From Curtobacterium sp. VKM Ac-1393 (GTDB lineage: Bacteria > Actinomycetota > Actinomycetes > Actinomycetales > Microbacteriaceae): a stretch of 64,000 bases of DNA. The stretch spans positions 372,001 through 436,000 of the forward strand of contig NZ_JADKRW010000002.1 of the NCBI RefSeq assembly GCF_015350995.1, read 5' to 3'. How positions within the stretch are numbered: position 1 is the first letter of the stretch; every line of letters begins with the position of its first letter. The notes beneath the pieces are model-generated. The model saw only the letters and a list, made by a program, of their open reading frames with translations. It made no database searches and was not told where the DNA came from. Below are positions 45,646 to 54,715 of the stretch, in pieces. The position numbers and the translations under genes are program-made.

Positions 45646-46940
45646 GTCACCTGCTCCGATCGCGCCCACGGGATGTGTTCCGCGTTCGCGGCAAGCAGGA
45701 GGTCGGTGAGCTGCTCCGCCTTGTCCACCTGCCCGACGAGCGGGTGCGCCCACATCGCACGGAGCACGCGGTCGCGGCCGCCGTGCACTGCGGCGTCGAG
45801 CGCGAGCCGTTCGTACCCGGCGACGTGCGACACCAGGCCGACCATGTCCGGGGCGAGCGGTGAGACCGGCAACGGCGTGATGGCCTGCCGGGTGACGCGC
45901 GCCGGCACCTCGATGACGTGGTCGTCGGGCAGGAACGGGAACGTGCCGTCGTTCCGCACGTTGAGCACCTGGACGTCACCGCGATCACCGAGGATCGAGG
46001 ACAGCACGTCGATCGCGGCCTCGGAGTAGTACGCACCGCCGCGCTGCTCGAGTTCTGCGGGCTTCGTGACGACGGACTCGTCGGCGTACTTCGCGAGCAG
46101 GGCCCGCTCGGTCTCCATGACGGCCTCGGCACGGGTGGGTTCGTGCAGCTGCTCCTGCAGCACGGTGTCGTGCGAGTAGAAGTACCGCAGGTAGTACGAG
46201 GGCACCGCGTGCTGCAGGCGGATCAGGTCGCGGGACATGTGGACGCTCTCGGCCATCCGGTCGAGCGCGCCGGTGTCCGGGGCGAGCAGGTCGGGCAGCA
46301 CGTCGCGCTCGACGCCGTCCGCGCCCGTGACGTGCACGCCGCGCTCCCACGTCAGGTGGTTCAGGCCGACGTGGTCCAGCCGGACGTGGTCGGGGGCGAC
46401 GCCGAACTCCTTCGCGAAGCGGCGCTGGAACCCGATCGCGACGTTGCACAGGCCGACCGCGCGGTGTCCGGCTTCGAGCAGCGCGCGGGTGACGATGCCG
46501 ACCGGGTTGGTGAAGTCGACGATCCAGGCGTCCGGCTTGGCGTGCTTCCGGACGAGTTCGGCGTACTCCAGCACCACGGGTACGGTGCGGAGCGCCTTCG
46601 CGAACCCGCCGGGGCCGGTGGTCTCCTGCCCGATGCAGCACGCTTCGTGCGGCCAGGTCTCGTCCTGCTGGCGCGCGGCCTGCCCGCCGATGCGGAGCTG
46701 GAACATGACGGCGTCGGCATCGGTGACCCCCGCGACGACGTCGTCGGTGACGTGGATCGTGCCGGGGTGCCCGGCGTGCGCGAACATCCGCCTGGCGACG
46801 CCGCCGACGAGTTCGCGGCGCACCGGGTCGGGGTCGACGAGCCAGAGCTCGTCGATGGGGAGCTGGTCGCGGAGCCGGGCGAAGCCGTCCACGAGTTCGG
46901 GGGTGTAGGTGGATCCGCCACCGACGACTGTGAGTTTCAC
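45633..46940 (-). CDS. GH4 family 6-phospho-beta-glucosidase-like enzyme
   Basis: NAD+- and divalent-metal-dependent glycosidase of 435 residues. It has the Rossmann start MKLTVVGGGSTYTPELVDGF, FQLRIGGQAARQQDET, TNPVGIVTRALLEAG, the metal-binding Cys in GLCNVAIGF and His in LDHVGLNHLTW, and YYLRYFYSHD. The Cys-Asn motif points to the beta-glucosidase group. Such enzymes usually need a 6-phosphorylated substrate. Since import here is by an ABC system, the adjacent kinase may supply the phosphate. It starts with GTG at 46940. Confidence 0.9.
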   Translation of the reverse strand: MKLTVVGGGSTYTPELVDGFARLRDQLPIDELWLVDPDPVRRELVGGVARRMFAHAGHPGTIHVTDDVVAGVTDADAVMFQLRIGGQAARQQDETWPHEACCIGQETTGPGGFAKALRTVPVVLEYAELVRKHAKPDAWIVDFTNPVGIVTRALLEAGHRAVGLCNVAIGFQRRFAKEFGVAPDHVRLDHVGLNHLTWERGVHVTGADGVERDVLPDLLAPDTGALDRMAESVHMSRDLIRLQHAVPSYYLRYFYSHDTVLQEQLHEPTRAEAVMETERALLAKYADESVVTKPAELEQRGGAYYSEAAIDVLSSILGDRGDVQVLNVRNDGTFPFLPDDHVIEVPARVTRQAITPLPVSPLAPDMVGLVSHVAGYERLALDAAVHGGRDRVLRAMWAHPLVGQVDKAEQLTDLLLAANAEHIPWARSEQVTWAG

Positions 46941-46948
46941 TGGAGCTG

Positions 46949-47839
46949 CTATCCCTTCACGCCGGTGAGCGCGATGCCCTCGACGAATGCCTTCTGTGCG
47001 AAGAAGAAGATGACGACGACGGGCACCATGACGACGACGGTCATCGCCATAGTCATCGACCAGTCGGTGCCGTGCTGCCCGCGGAACGTGGCGAGCCCGT
47101 ACGCCACCGGCCACGCCGCTTGGTTCTCGGACGCGTACAGCAGTGGGCCGTAGTAGTCGTTCCACGAGTGGAAGAACATGAAGATCGCTGCCGACGCGAT
47201 GCCCGGACGGGCCATCGGCACGACCACGCGCCAGAGCACGCCCCACTCGCTGCAGCCGTCCATGCGGGCGGCGTCGCCGTACTCCTTCGGGATGGTCATG
47301 AAGAACTGGCGGAGCAGGAAGATGCTGAAGGCGTCCCCGAGCAGGTTCGGCAGGATGAGCGGCCACAGGGTGCCGGTCAGGTGCAGGTGCGACCACATCA
47401 CGTAGACCGGCACCGCGGTGACCTGCGGGGGCAGGAGCATCGCGACGATGATCACCGTGAAGATCAGGTTCGCGCCCTTGAACTTGATCTGGGCGAGCGC
47501 GTAGGCCGCCGGCACCGAGCTGACGAGCATGAACGCGGTGGCGAGCACGGCGTACATCGACGAGTTGCCGAACCACTGCGTGAGTGGCAGCTCGGTGAAC
47601 ACCCGCGCGTAGTTCGAGAAGTCGAACGGCCGGGGCACGATCGACGCCGTCAGTGCCTGGTTGCTCGACATCAGCGAGGTCAGGACCACGAACACGATCG
47701 GGGCGATGGTCAGGACGCCGAGGGCCACCAGGGCGGCGTGCTCGGCGATCCACACGAGCGTGCGACCGCGCGGCCGGCCGGTGCGGGGAGCGGACCCCCG
47801 GGGCTCCCGGGTGAGCGGGGACTGGGACACAGCGGTCAT
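46949..47839 (-). CDS. Carbohydrate ABC transporter permease (MalG-like)
   Basis: A 296-residue inner-membrane permease with six helices from about residue 30. It contains the EAA-loop YGDAARMDGCSEWGVLWRVVVPMARPG that contacts the ATPase. The ATG shares one base with the stop of the MalF-like gene. No ATPase gene is in the operon; such CUT1 systems often share an MsiK/UgpC-type ATPase encoded elsewhere. Confidence 0.92.
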   Translation of the reverse strand: MTAVSQSPLTREPRGSAPRTGRPRGRTLVWIAEHAALVALGVLTIAPIVFVVLTSLMSSNQALTASIVPRPFDFSNYARVFTELPLTQWFGNSSMYAVLATAFMLVSSVPAAYALAQIKFKGANLIFTVIIVAMLLPPQVTAVPVYVMWSHLHLTGTLWPLILPNLLGDAFSIFLLRQFFMTIPKEYGDAARMDGCSEWGVLWRVVVPMARPGIASAAIFMFFHSWNDYYGPLLYASENQAAWPVAYGLATFRGQHGTDWSMTMAMTVVVMVPVVVIFFFAQKAFVEGIALTGVKG

Positions 47840-48879
47840 CAGGACTCCTCCGGCCGGAACACACTGATCCGGCGCATCGTGAAGACGAGCACCACGGCGG
47901 TGATCACGAACAGCACCACGGCCATCGCGGACGCGTAGCCGAACTGGAAGTTCGCGAACCCGTGCTGGTAGAGCAGCTCGGTGTAGGTCAGCAGCGATGT
48001 GCCGGGGTAGCCGAGCTGCGCCGCCGTCCCGCCGCCGATCGTCGCCTTGCCGGAGGCCACCCCGGATGCCACCGCGGCCTCGGTGAAGTACTGCAGGGCC
48101 GCGATCACCCCGGTCACTGCGGCGAACCCGATCACCGGCGCGATCGTGGGCAGGGTGATGTGCCGCACCTGCTGGACGCCGTTCGCGCCGTCGAGCGACG
48201 CAGCCTCGTACAGGTCGCGCGGCACGTCGAGCAGCGACGCCAGGAAGATGATCATGATGTCGCCCATCACCCAGACACCCAGGATCACGAGCGAGGGCTT
48301 CGACCACGCCGGGTCGTTGAACCACAGCGGGCCGTCGATGCCGAAGAGCCGCAGGATCTGGTTGACCGGTCCGGTGCCCGGGTTGAACAGGAACACGAAC
48401 GCCACGACGCTCGCGACCGGCGGCACCAGGGCGGGCAGGTAGAAGAGCGTCCGCCAGAACCCGGTGGCCGTCTTGGCCCGGCTGAGCAGTCCGGCCACGA
48501 GGAGCCCGCAGACGATCCGGACCGGTACCAGGATCACGACGAACCACACCGTGTTGACGACCGCGGGGCCGATCTGCGGGTCCTGCGTGAACAGGAACCT
48601 GTAGTTCAGCAGCCCGACGAACTCGGGCTCCTGCAGCTGGTTGTAGCGCGTGAACGAGTAGAAGATCGACGCGACCAAGGGGTAGGCGAAGAAGATCACC
48701 AGGCCCGCCAGGGCCGGCGCGAGCATCGTCAGTGCGACGAGTCGGCGCCGAGACTCGGCGGAGCGGGGCCGACGTCGTGGAGTCGTCGGGGGCACCGGAC
48801 CGGACCCCGTCGGGCCCGTGGGCCGGGCGGCGCGGGCGAGCCGCGCCTCCCGGCCGGTCGTCTTGGTGGTGACGCTCAT
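47839..48879 (-). CDS. Carbohydrate ABC transporter permease (MalF-like)
   Basis: A 346-residue CUT1 permease with six membrane segments after residue 45 and the EAA-loop LYEAASLDGANGVQQVRHITLPTIAP. The long basic N-terminus (TTGREARLARAARPTGPTGS) is partly encoded by a CGGGAGGC half-repeat. The ATG overlaps the binding-protein stop (TGATG). Confidence 0.92.
   Translation of the reverse strand: MSVTTKTTGREARLARAARPTGPTGSGPVPPTTPRRRPRSAESRRRLVALTMLAPALAGLVIFFAYPLVASIFYSFTRYNQLQEPEFVGLLNYRFLFTQDPQIGPAVVNTVWFVVILVPVRIVCGLLVAGLLSRAKTATGFWRTLFYLPALVPPVASVVAFVFLFNPGTGPVNQILRLFGIDGPLWFNDPAWSKPSLVILGVWVMGDIMIIFLASLLDVPRDLYEAASLDGANGVQQVRHITLPTIAPVIGFAAVTGVIAALQYFTEAAVASGVASGKATIGGGTAAQLGYPGTSLLTYTELLYQHGFANFQFGYASAMAVVLFVITAVVLVFTMRRISVFRPEES
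48840..48859. repeat. CGGGAGGC half-element A11 in permease N-terminus
   Basis: GCCGCGCCTCCCGGCCGGTC near codons 7-13 of the MalF-like gene; only one arm is clear. Confidence 0.55.
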
Positions 48880-50237
48880 CACGGACCAGCCAGCTGGTTG
48901 GCGTTGTCGATGTCCGAGTCCAGCTTCTTGAGCTTGGCGTCGAGGTCGCCGCCGTTCTGCTGGTACGCCTGCCAGAACTTCGTGAAGGTGCCGATGTAGG
49001 CGGCGCCGTCCGCGGTGCCCGGCGAGGTCATGGTGTCCTCGTTGCCCGCGACGTCGACGAAGGTCTTGTAGTTCTCGTCGACCTCGAGGTCGGGGGACTG
49101 CAGCGCCGATGTGAGCGTCGGGATGTTCTTCAGCCCGTTGCCCATCGTGACCTGTGCGTCGGTGTTGGTCGACAGGTACTTCAGGAGCGCCCAGGACAGC
49201 TCCGGGTGCTTCGAACCCTTCGCGATGCCCGCCACGTTGCCCGCGATGTACGTCGAGCCGTAGTTGCCGAGGCCGCCCATCACCGGGGTCGGCGCCGTGC
49301 CGTAGTCGAGGTCCGGCTTCTGGTCCTTGATGAACGCCGTGCGGTACTCGCCGTCGATCTGCATCGCGACCTGACCGGTCTGGAACGCGTTGTCGGCGGC
49401 GAACTCCTGGCCGAGACCCGACGTGAAGGCCTTGAGCTTGTCGTAGCCGATCTCGTCGACGAAGCCCTTCTGCCAGGTGATGAGCTTCTTCCACGCGTCG
49501 GAGGTGCCGATCACGCTGTTGCCGTCCTTGTCGAGCCACGAGCCGTCGACCATCGGCGCCCAGTGCTCGGGGGAGTTCTCGTAGAAGTCGATGAGCGGGT
49601 TGAAGCCGAGCTGCTTGATGGATCCGTCGGAGTTGTACGTCGTCAGCTTCAGCGCATCGGTCTTGAGTTCGTCGAGGGTCTTCGGCGGAGTCGTGATGCC
49701 CGCCTTCTCGAGCAGCGGCTTGTTGTACATCAAGGCGCTCACGTCGGCGAGGGCCGGCAGCGTGCAGCGCGTGCCCTTGTACTGCGTGTACGACTGCACG
49801 GCCTTCGGGATGTCGGACAGGTCGACCTTGTCGCGCTCGATGTACGGCGACAGGTCGCGGAACGCTCCCGACGAGCAGAAGCTGCCGACGATGGCGGTCG
49901 AGTACGACAGCCCCACGTCGATGTTCTGGCCGGACGAGATCGCCTTCTGCAGCTTCTCGTCGTCCTGTCCGGCGTGGATGTCGACCGTGACGCCGGGGTT
50001 CGCCTTCTCGAAGCCCGCGACGGCGCTCTTCACGACGCCGGCTTCGCGGCCGGTGAAGAAGTGCCACAGGGACACGGTGCCCTTGAGCTCCTTCGGGGCG
50101 CTCTTGTCGATCGAGTCGGCGCTGCTGCCGGAGCTGCAGCCGGCGACGACGAGGGCGCCGGCCACCGCGACGGCGGTGGCGGTGGCGATGCGGCGGAACA
50201 CCCGGCGGCGCGGGACGTTCGGTTCGGGGAGGGACAA
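48879..50237 (-). CDS. Sugar ABC transporter substrate-binding lipoprotein
   Basis: A 452-residue extracytoplasmic solute-binding protein (CUT1 type). The signal is basic and twin-Arg-like (VPRRRVFRRIATATAVAVAG) and ends in lipobox VVAGCSS with Cys34. The mature part has LWHFFTGREAGVVKSAVAGFEKANPGVTVD and later AMQIDGEYRT, typical of MalE-like proteins. A TTG at 50237 is used as start; an internal GTG near codon 13 is an alternative. It is the first transport gene after the ROK regulator. Confidence 0.9.
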   Translation of the reverse strand: MSLPEPNVPRRRVFRRIATATAVAVAGALVVAGCSSGSSADSIDKSAPKELKGTVSLWHFFTGREAGVVKSAVAGFEKANPGVTVDIHAGQDDEKLQKAISSGQNIDVGLSYSTAIVGSFCSSGAFRDLSPYIERDKVDLSDIPKAVQSYTQYKGTRCTLPALADVSALMYNKPLLEKAGITTPPKTLDELKTDALKLTTYNSDGSIKQLGFNPLIDFYENSPEHWAPMVDGSWLDKDGNSVIGTSDAWKKLITWQKGFVDEIGYDKLKAFTSGLGQEFAADNAFQTGQVAMQIDGEYRTAFIKDQKPDLDYGTAPTPVMGGLGNYGSTYIAGNVAGIAKGSKHPELSWALLKYLSTNTDAQVTMGNGLKNIPTLTSALQSPDLEVDENYKTFVDVAGNEDTMTSPGTADGAAYIGTFTKFWQAYQQNGGDLDAKLKKLDSDIDNANQLAGP

Positions 50238-50295
50238 GGCGGTACTCGCTCTCTGGTCTCGCTCCGGCGCGCCGAGGATTCCGGGCGCGGCGAAG

Positions 50296-50312
50296 AGCCC
50301 TGTGACAGGGCT
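50296..50312 (-). other. Hairpin between ROK and binding-protein genes
   Basis: AGCCCTGT and ACAGGGCT are perfect arms around one base in the 110-bp gap. This could be an attenuator or regulator site. Confidence 0.4.
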
Positions 50313-50347
50313 GGGTGATGGTGCCTCGAGTGGTGCGGGTGGAACGT

Positions 50348-51589
50348 TCAGGGGCGCTCGACGGGGTCCGGCACCGGGGCATCGTCACTGATGCGCTCGA
50401 GCCGGTCCGCGAGCGCGGTGCGGACGACGTCGATGAGGACGTGCCGCGCACCGTGCAGGACGGGGATGTCGGGGACGCCGGGCGCGACCACGGCGGTGGA
50501 CCAGCGCGAGCGTGTCCGGAGCCAGGCGGTCACGGCGGCGGCCAGGGCTGGGCCACCGGCGATCCCGGTCGGGCCGTGCAGGACGACCGTCTCGGGATCG
50601 GCCACGGCGAGGGCGGGGAGCACGTTGTGCCCGACGCGCTCGCCGAGGGCGACGGTGAAGGGGTGCTGCTCGGGCAGGCCGGGCAGTTGCGGGAGCACCT
50701 GGCGCCAGTCGGCAGCTGTGCCGTCCGGTGCGGTGATCCCGTGCTCGGCGGCCAGTGCGGTGATCGCGGACTCGGAGATGAGGTCCGCGACGATCGTGGC
50801 CGTCGGGTCGATGGAGCGTGCGTCGGCGGGCACGCTGAGGTAGCCGATCTCACCAGCCGCACCGGAGGCCCCGGTGTGCAGGTGGCCGTGCAGGTCGAGG
50901 GCCATGCCGAGGCCCTCTGCCATCCAGAAGAGCGCGAACGACCCGGGAGCGCGACCGGCCCCCATGTTGCGTTCGGCGATGGCGGCGAGGTTCGCGTCGT
51001 TCTCGATGACGACGTGGACCCCGAGGTCGGCGGAGAGGGTCGCGCCGACCTGTTCGCGGGGCCAGCCGGGCAGCCCGTCGGTGAAGATCAGGGTGTCCGT
51101 GGCGTGGTCGACGCTCGCCTGGACCCCCACCGCGACGGCGGTCACGAGTTCGGGGTCGACACCGGCGGCGGCGGCCGCGCGGGAGATCGCGGCGGCGACG
51201 ATGTCGGCACCGGGCGAGCGCACCTCGGCCTCGGACATCCGGTGCGTGGCGACGGGGAAGGTGCGGCCGGCGGCGTCCACCACGGTCGACCGGACGTCGA
51301 CGAGCTGGACGTCGACCGCGACGCCGAGGTCACGGTCGGTGATCGCTTCGTACACGGCGGCGCTCGGGCCCCGTCGCCCGGACTGCGTGTCGGTGCCGGC
51401 CGGTCGGATGAGCGCAGCCGACTCGAGGCGGCGGATGATCTCGGCGGCGGTCGGCTTGCTCAGCCCGGTGCGCTGCGCGAGCTCGTTGCGGGTGAGCGGG
51501 CCGTCGTCGAGCAGCAGCTCGAGCGCCGCGCGGTCGTTCAGGACGCGCAGCAGACCGGGTTGGCCGGGGGTGCGTCCTCGTGTGGTCAT
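50348..51589 (-). CDS. ROK-family transcriptional regulator
   Basis: Sugar-responsive repressor of 413 residues. An N-terminal winged helix (LTRNELAQRTGLSKPTAAEIIRRLE, near 33-57) is followed by a ROK fold with VAVGVQASVDH, VVIENDANLAAIAERNMGAG and SGAAGEIGYLSVP. The usual zinc Cys cluster (CxCGxxGC) after the EIGH-like motif is missing, as in some regulators. The ATG at 51589 is preferred over a TTG at 51610. It heads the operon whose products import and split a beta-glycoside, and probably responds to it. Confidence 0.88.
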   Translation of the reverse strand: MTTRGRTPGQPGLLRVLNDRAALELLLDDGPLTRNELAQRTGLSKPTAAEIIRRLESAALIRPAGTDTQSGRRGPSAAVYEAITDRDLGVAVDVQLVDVRSTVVDAAGRTFPVATHRMSEAEVRSPGADIVAAAISRAAAAAGVDPELVTAVAVGVQASVDHATDTLIFTDGLPGWPREQVGATLSADLGVHVVIENDANLAAIAERNMGAGRAPGSFALFWMAEGLGMALDLHGHLHTGASGAAGEIGYLSVPADARSIDPTATIVADLISESAITALAAEHGITAPDGTAADWRQVLPQLPGLPEQHPFTVALGERVGHNVLPALAVADPETVVLHGPTGIAGGPALAAAVTAWLRTRSRWSTAVVAPGVPDIPVLHGARHVLIDVVRTALADRLERISDDAPVPDPVERP

Positions 51590-51608
51590 GTCGAGGACTG
51601 TAACGGAC

Positions 51609-51635
51609 AACCTTCTTTACTGAAAGGTTTGTTTA
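51609..51635 (-). promoter_or_regulatory. Possible ROK operator upstream of the sugar operon
   Basis: CTTTAC and GTTTAC are direct repeats 16 bp apart, and AACCTT/AAGGTT flank the first, in A+T-richer DNA just before the ROK gene. Autoregulation is inferred. Confidence 0.4.
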
Positions 51636-51715
51636 CCGATTCGAAACACGCGTTGTGCTGCACGAAACGCGAGCCACCTTGGACACAGCAGCGCGGCCCG
51701 GGACGCACGCATCGC

Positions 51716-51759
51716 GGGCCGGGAGGCGCGGGGTGGCCCCGCCACGCGCCTCCCGGCCC
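51716..51759. repeat. CGGGAGGC palindrome A12
   Basis: GGGCCGGGAGGCGCG (51716-51730) and its exact complement (51745-51759) lie just after the alcohol dehydrogenase stop. It is a probable terminator. Confidence 0.88.
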
Positions 51760-51771
51760 AGCGTGCCGCGC

Positions 51772-52821
51772 TTACGGCCGCAGCAGCACCTTGATCGCCC
51801 GGCGCTCGTCCATCGCCCGGTAGGCCTCGGCGGCCTCGTCGAGCGGCAGCTCCAGGTCGAACACACGCCCCGGCTCGATCGCGCCGGACAGCACGTCGGG
51901 CAGCAACTCCGGGATGTACTTCCGCGCCGGCGCCATGCCGCCCGCGACGGCGATGTTCGTGTCGAAGAGGTAGCGGGTACCGATCGTCGGCACGCCGTGC
52001 GGGACCCCGACGAAGCCGAGGTTGCCACCGGGGCGCACCGAGTGCAGCGCCTGGTCCATGCTCTCCTCGGTGCCGACGGCCTCCACCGCGCAGTCGGCCA
52101 GGTCGCCGTCGAGCAGCGCGCGGATCGCCGCGACACCGTCGGCGCCACGTTCCGCCACGATGTCCGTCGCGCCGAACTCGCGCGCCAGCGCCTGGCGGTC
52201 GGCGTGCCGGCTCATGGCGATGATGCGCTCGGCGCCGAGCCGCTTCGAGGCCAGGACCGCGGACAGGCCGACCGCGCCGTCGCCGACCACGACGACGGTC
52301 TTGCCCGGGCCGACCGCCGCCGAGACCGCGGCGTGGTGCCCGGTCGAGAAGACGTCCGACAAGGTGAGCAGCGACGGCACGAGCGCCGGGTCGACCGGGC
52401 CGGGGACGGCGACGAGGGTCGCCGACGCATCCGGGATCCGCACGTACTCGGCCTGGGCGCCGCCGACCGGGTCGCCGTACGCGTCGTTCCCGCCGAAGCC
52501 GGACAGGTGGTCGCAGCCCGTGGTCATGCCGTGGCGGCAGGCCTGGCAGGTGCCGTCGTTCATGGTGAAGGGGGAGATGACGAAGTCGCCCTCGTGCAGG
52601 TCGGTCACGTCGTCACCGACGGCGATGACCTCGCCGACGAGCTCGTGGCCGATCCCGTGCGGCTCCTTCGTCTTCGTGACGCCGCGGTAGGGCCACAGGT
52701 CCGAGCCGCACACGCACGCGGCGACGACCTTGACGACGACGTCCTTCGGGGTGAGGAGCGAGGGACGGTCGCGCTCCTCGACGCGGATGTCGTTCGGGGC
52801 GTGGATGATGGCTGCGCGCAC
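51772..52821 (-). CDS. Zinc-dependent alcohol dehydrogenase family protein
   Basis: Medium-chain dehydrogenase of 349 residues. Catalytic zinc ligands are in ACVCGSDLWPYRG and GIGHELVGEV. The structural-zinc region is abnormal: only Cys residues in TCQACRHGMTTGCDHL are present, three or four in shortened spacing. NAD binding is by VVVVGDGAVGLSAVLASKRLGA. The start is GTG at 52821, inside a CGGGAGGC half-element, with GGAAGG before it. Substrate is unknown. Confidence 0.9.
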   Translation of the reverse strand: MRAAIIHAPNDIRVEERDRPSLLTPKDVVVKVVAACVCGSDLWPYRGVTKTKEPHGIGHELVGEVIAVGDDVTDLHEGDFVISPFTMNDGTCQACRHGMTTGCDHLSGFGGNDAYGDPVGGAQAEYVRIPDASATLVAVPGPVDPALVPSLLTLSDVFSTGHHAAVSAAVGPGKTVVVVGDGAVGLSAVLASKRLGAERIIAMSRHADRQALAREFGATDIVAERGADGVAAIRALLDGDLADCAVEAVGTEESMDQALHSVRPGGNLGFVGVPHGVPTIGTRYLFDTNIAVAGGMAPARKYIPELLPDVLSGAIEPGRVFDLELPLDEAAEAYRAMDERRAIKVLLRP

Positions 52822-52836
52822 GGGAGGCCTTCCGTC
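52819..52836. repeat. CGGGAGGC element A16 at dehydrogenase start
   Basis: CACGGGAGGCCTTCCGTC spans the dehydrogenase start codon; the inner GGAGGCCTTCC part is self-complementary. Confidence 0.5.
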
Positions 52837-52899
52837 GAGATGGTGGGTGTCGGCGCGGTCGACGTCGTCCGGGCCGACGTCGACAGTACCCTCGTGCGG

Positions 52900-53844
52900 G
52901 TGGACGACGACCGGTACGGCGGGGACGTGCTCTCGGGAGACTGGCGCTCCCGCGGGGTGAAGAAGGTGCGGCAGGTGCCGCTCGAACGCGACATGGTGCT
53001 CGAGGACCCGGACTCCGGGTGGGCGGGTGCCGTCGTCGGACTCGAGGCGGGCAACATCGCGCTCGAGGACTGGAAGGGCCGCACCCGATCGTTCCCCTTC
53101 ACCGGGCAGTTCCTGCTCGAGGGCGAGCTCGTCACGCTGGGCCGCCCGCAGGCGCCGGTCGGCCGGTCTGCTGCGGCCGCTGTCGGCTCACCCGGTTCGC
53201 TGGGTTCCGTTCACACGGACTGGAGGCCCGGGGCAGCGCCCGCCGTGCGGCAGGCGTCCGACGGCGGTCGCCTCCGCACCGCGTCCGGATCGTTCGCGGT
53301 GGAGTCGCAGCGTGCCCGGGTGGCCCTGCTCTCCCGCATCATGGTCGAGGGCAAGCACGACGCCGAGCTCGTCGAGAAGGTCTGGGGAACCGACCTGCGC
53401 GTCGAGGGCGTCGTCGTCGAGGAGCTCTCCGGCGTCGACAACCTGGCCGACGTCCTCGACGAGTTCCAGCCGACGCGCGACCGACGTGTCGGCGTGCTCG
53501 TCGACCACCTGGTGCCCGGGTCGAAGGAGTCCCGCTTCGCCGACGCCGTGATGCGCGGCAAGTGGGGCGCGCACGTGCTCGTCGTCGGGCACCCGTTCGT
53601 CGACGTCTGGCAGTCCGTCAAGCCCGCACGCGTCGGACTGCAGGCCTGGCCGACGATCCCGCGGTCGATCGAGTGGAAGAAGGGGATCTGCCAGGCGCTC
53701 GGGTGGCCGAACGCCGAGCAGGCCGACATCGCCCGTGCGTGGCAGCGGATCCTCGGACAGGTGCGGACCTTCGCCGACCTCGAGCCGCAGCTGCTCGGCC
53801 GTGTCGAGGAGCTCATCGACTTCGTGACGGAACCGAAGGCCTGA
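52900..53844 (+). CDS. DUF3097 domain protein
   Basis: A conserved actinobacterial protein of unknown role, about 314 residues. The family start is DRYGGDVLSGDWRSRGVKK, followed by a beta-rich part (GWAGAVVGLEAGNIALEDWKG) and a Toprim-like half (MVEGKHDAELVEKVWGTDLRVEGVVVEELSGVDNL, VGVLVDHLVPGSKESR) whose E-G-K-H-D and D-H-L could bind metal. The Gly/Ala/Ser-rich section between is variable. Possible starts are GTG at 52900 or 52894 or ATG at 52840; the first gives the family-like N-terminus. Confidence 0.85.
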   Translation: MDDDRYGGDVLSGDWRSRGVKKVRQVPLERDMVLEDPDSGWAGAVVGLEAGNIALEDWKGRTRSFPFTGQFLLEGELVTLGRPQAPVGRSAAAAVGSPGSLGSVHTDWRPGAAPAVRQASDGGRLRTASGSFAVESQRARVALLSRIMVEGKHDAELVEKVWGTDLRVEGVVVEELSGVDNLADVLDEFQPTRDRRVGVLVDHLVPGSKESRFADAVMRGKWGAHVLVVGHPFVDVWQSVKPARVGLQAWPTIPRSIEWKKGICQALGWPNAEQADIARAWQRILGQVRTFADLEPQLLGRVEELIDFVTEPKA

Positions 53845-53915
53845 GAACCCGGCCGATTCCGCAACCGGCCCCGTGCGCCGGGGGTGATCCGTCCCTCCAG
53901 GCCTACTGTTGGGAC

Positions 53916-54569
53916 ATGGACGGCATCGACGGACGCGTGCGCAGCGCGGTCGACGTGTGGCTGCGCTGGTTGCCGCGCTGGCAGATCGGCACCGCCCGGC
54001 CGCGCACCCGCATCTGCCGGAAGTGCACCGGATCCCCGATCGCGAGTGCCGCGGGCTTCGGGCAGGACGTCCCGCACGCCGTCCAGCACGCGTTGATCGG
54101 CCGGATCTCGACCATCGTCGAGGACGCCGTCGACGACTACACGGCCAAGAACCTGCCGCTGCTGCAACGCGAACTCGAGCGGGCCGCGGCGCGGAAGCGG
54201 CACGCCGGGTACCAGCCGGCTGAGGGGTTGTCGCCCGAGTTCCAGGGCCTCGACGTCGATCCCGAGCCGTCGCCGGGTTCGCCGTTCCTGTTCACGCTCG
54301 GGGAGCTCGCGGGGACGGGCGCGGGGGAGCAGACTCCACGCGAGCCCCTGTCGGACGAGGCGAAGGCGGCGCTCCGGCACGAGATCGAGCTGTCCGACGA
54401 GTGCGCCCGGTCGACCGGTACCGCGGTCTGCCTGGCGCTCATCGACCACCGGCCCCGCATCGCGGAGGCCGGCGAGCGCCTGGTCGAGCCGCAGATCGAG
54501 GCGCTCGTGTCCGACATGTTCCGCGGGTTCGACGGCCCCGACGAGGGGCCGCGCTCAGGCTTGTTCTGA
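53916..54569 (+). CDS. Conserved hypothetical protein, 217 aa
   Basis: No function recognised. The N-terminus MDGIDGRVRSAVDVWLRWLP is followed by RPRTRICRKCTGSPIASAAGF with a Cys-x2-Cys pair, a helical region (AVQHALIGRISTIVEDAVDDYTAKNLPLLQRELERAAARK) that may form a coiled coil, an acidic Pro/Gly middle and a C-terminal helical part. No signal or membrane segment. It follows the DUF3097 gene by 71 bp on the same strand. Confidence 0.7.
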   Translation: MDGIDGRVRSAVDVWLRWLPRWQIGTARPRTRICRKCTGSPIASAAGFGQDVPHAVQHALIGRISTIVEDAVDDYTAKNLPLLQRELERAAARKRHAGYQPAEGLSPEFQGLDVDPEPSPGSPFLFTLGELAGTGAGEQTPREPLSDEAKAALRHEIELSDECARSTGTAVCLALIDHRPRIAEAGERLVEPQIEALVSDMFRGFDGPDEGPRSGLF

Positions 54570-54611
54570 GGTGCGGGCGATGCGCGTCTGGTGCGCGGGC
54601 GCTGCGCGTCT

Positions 54612-54702
54612 GGTGCGAGGTTCCGTACTCGGTGCGACCTTCGTCGTGTCGCACCAAGTACGGAACCTCGCACCGTTCGCGTGCCCCTCGCACGGTGCGA
54701 GG
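54612..54702. repeat. GGTGCGAGGTTCCGTAC element E1
   Basis: 17-bp perfect arms at 54612-54628 and 54658-54674 enclose a second hairpin (GGTGCGAC / GTCGCACC). The palindrome CCTCGCACGGTGCGAGG follows at 54686-54702. An inverted copy (E2) is at 57070-57161. Confidence 0.88.
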
Positions 54703-54715
54703 TGCGCGCGCTCGA

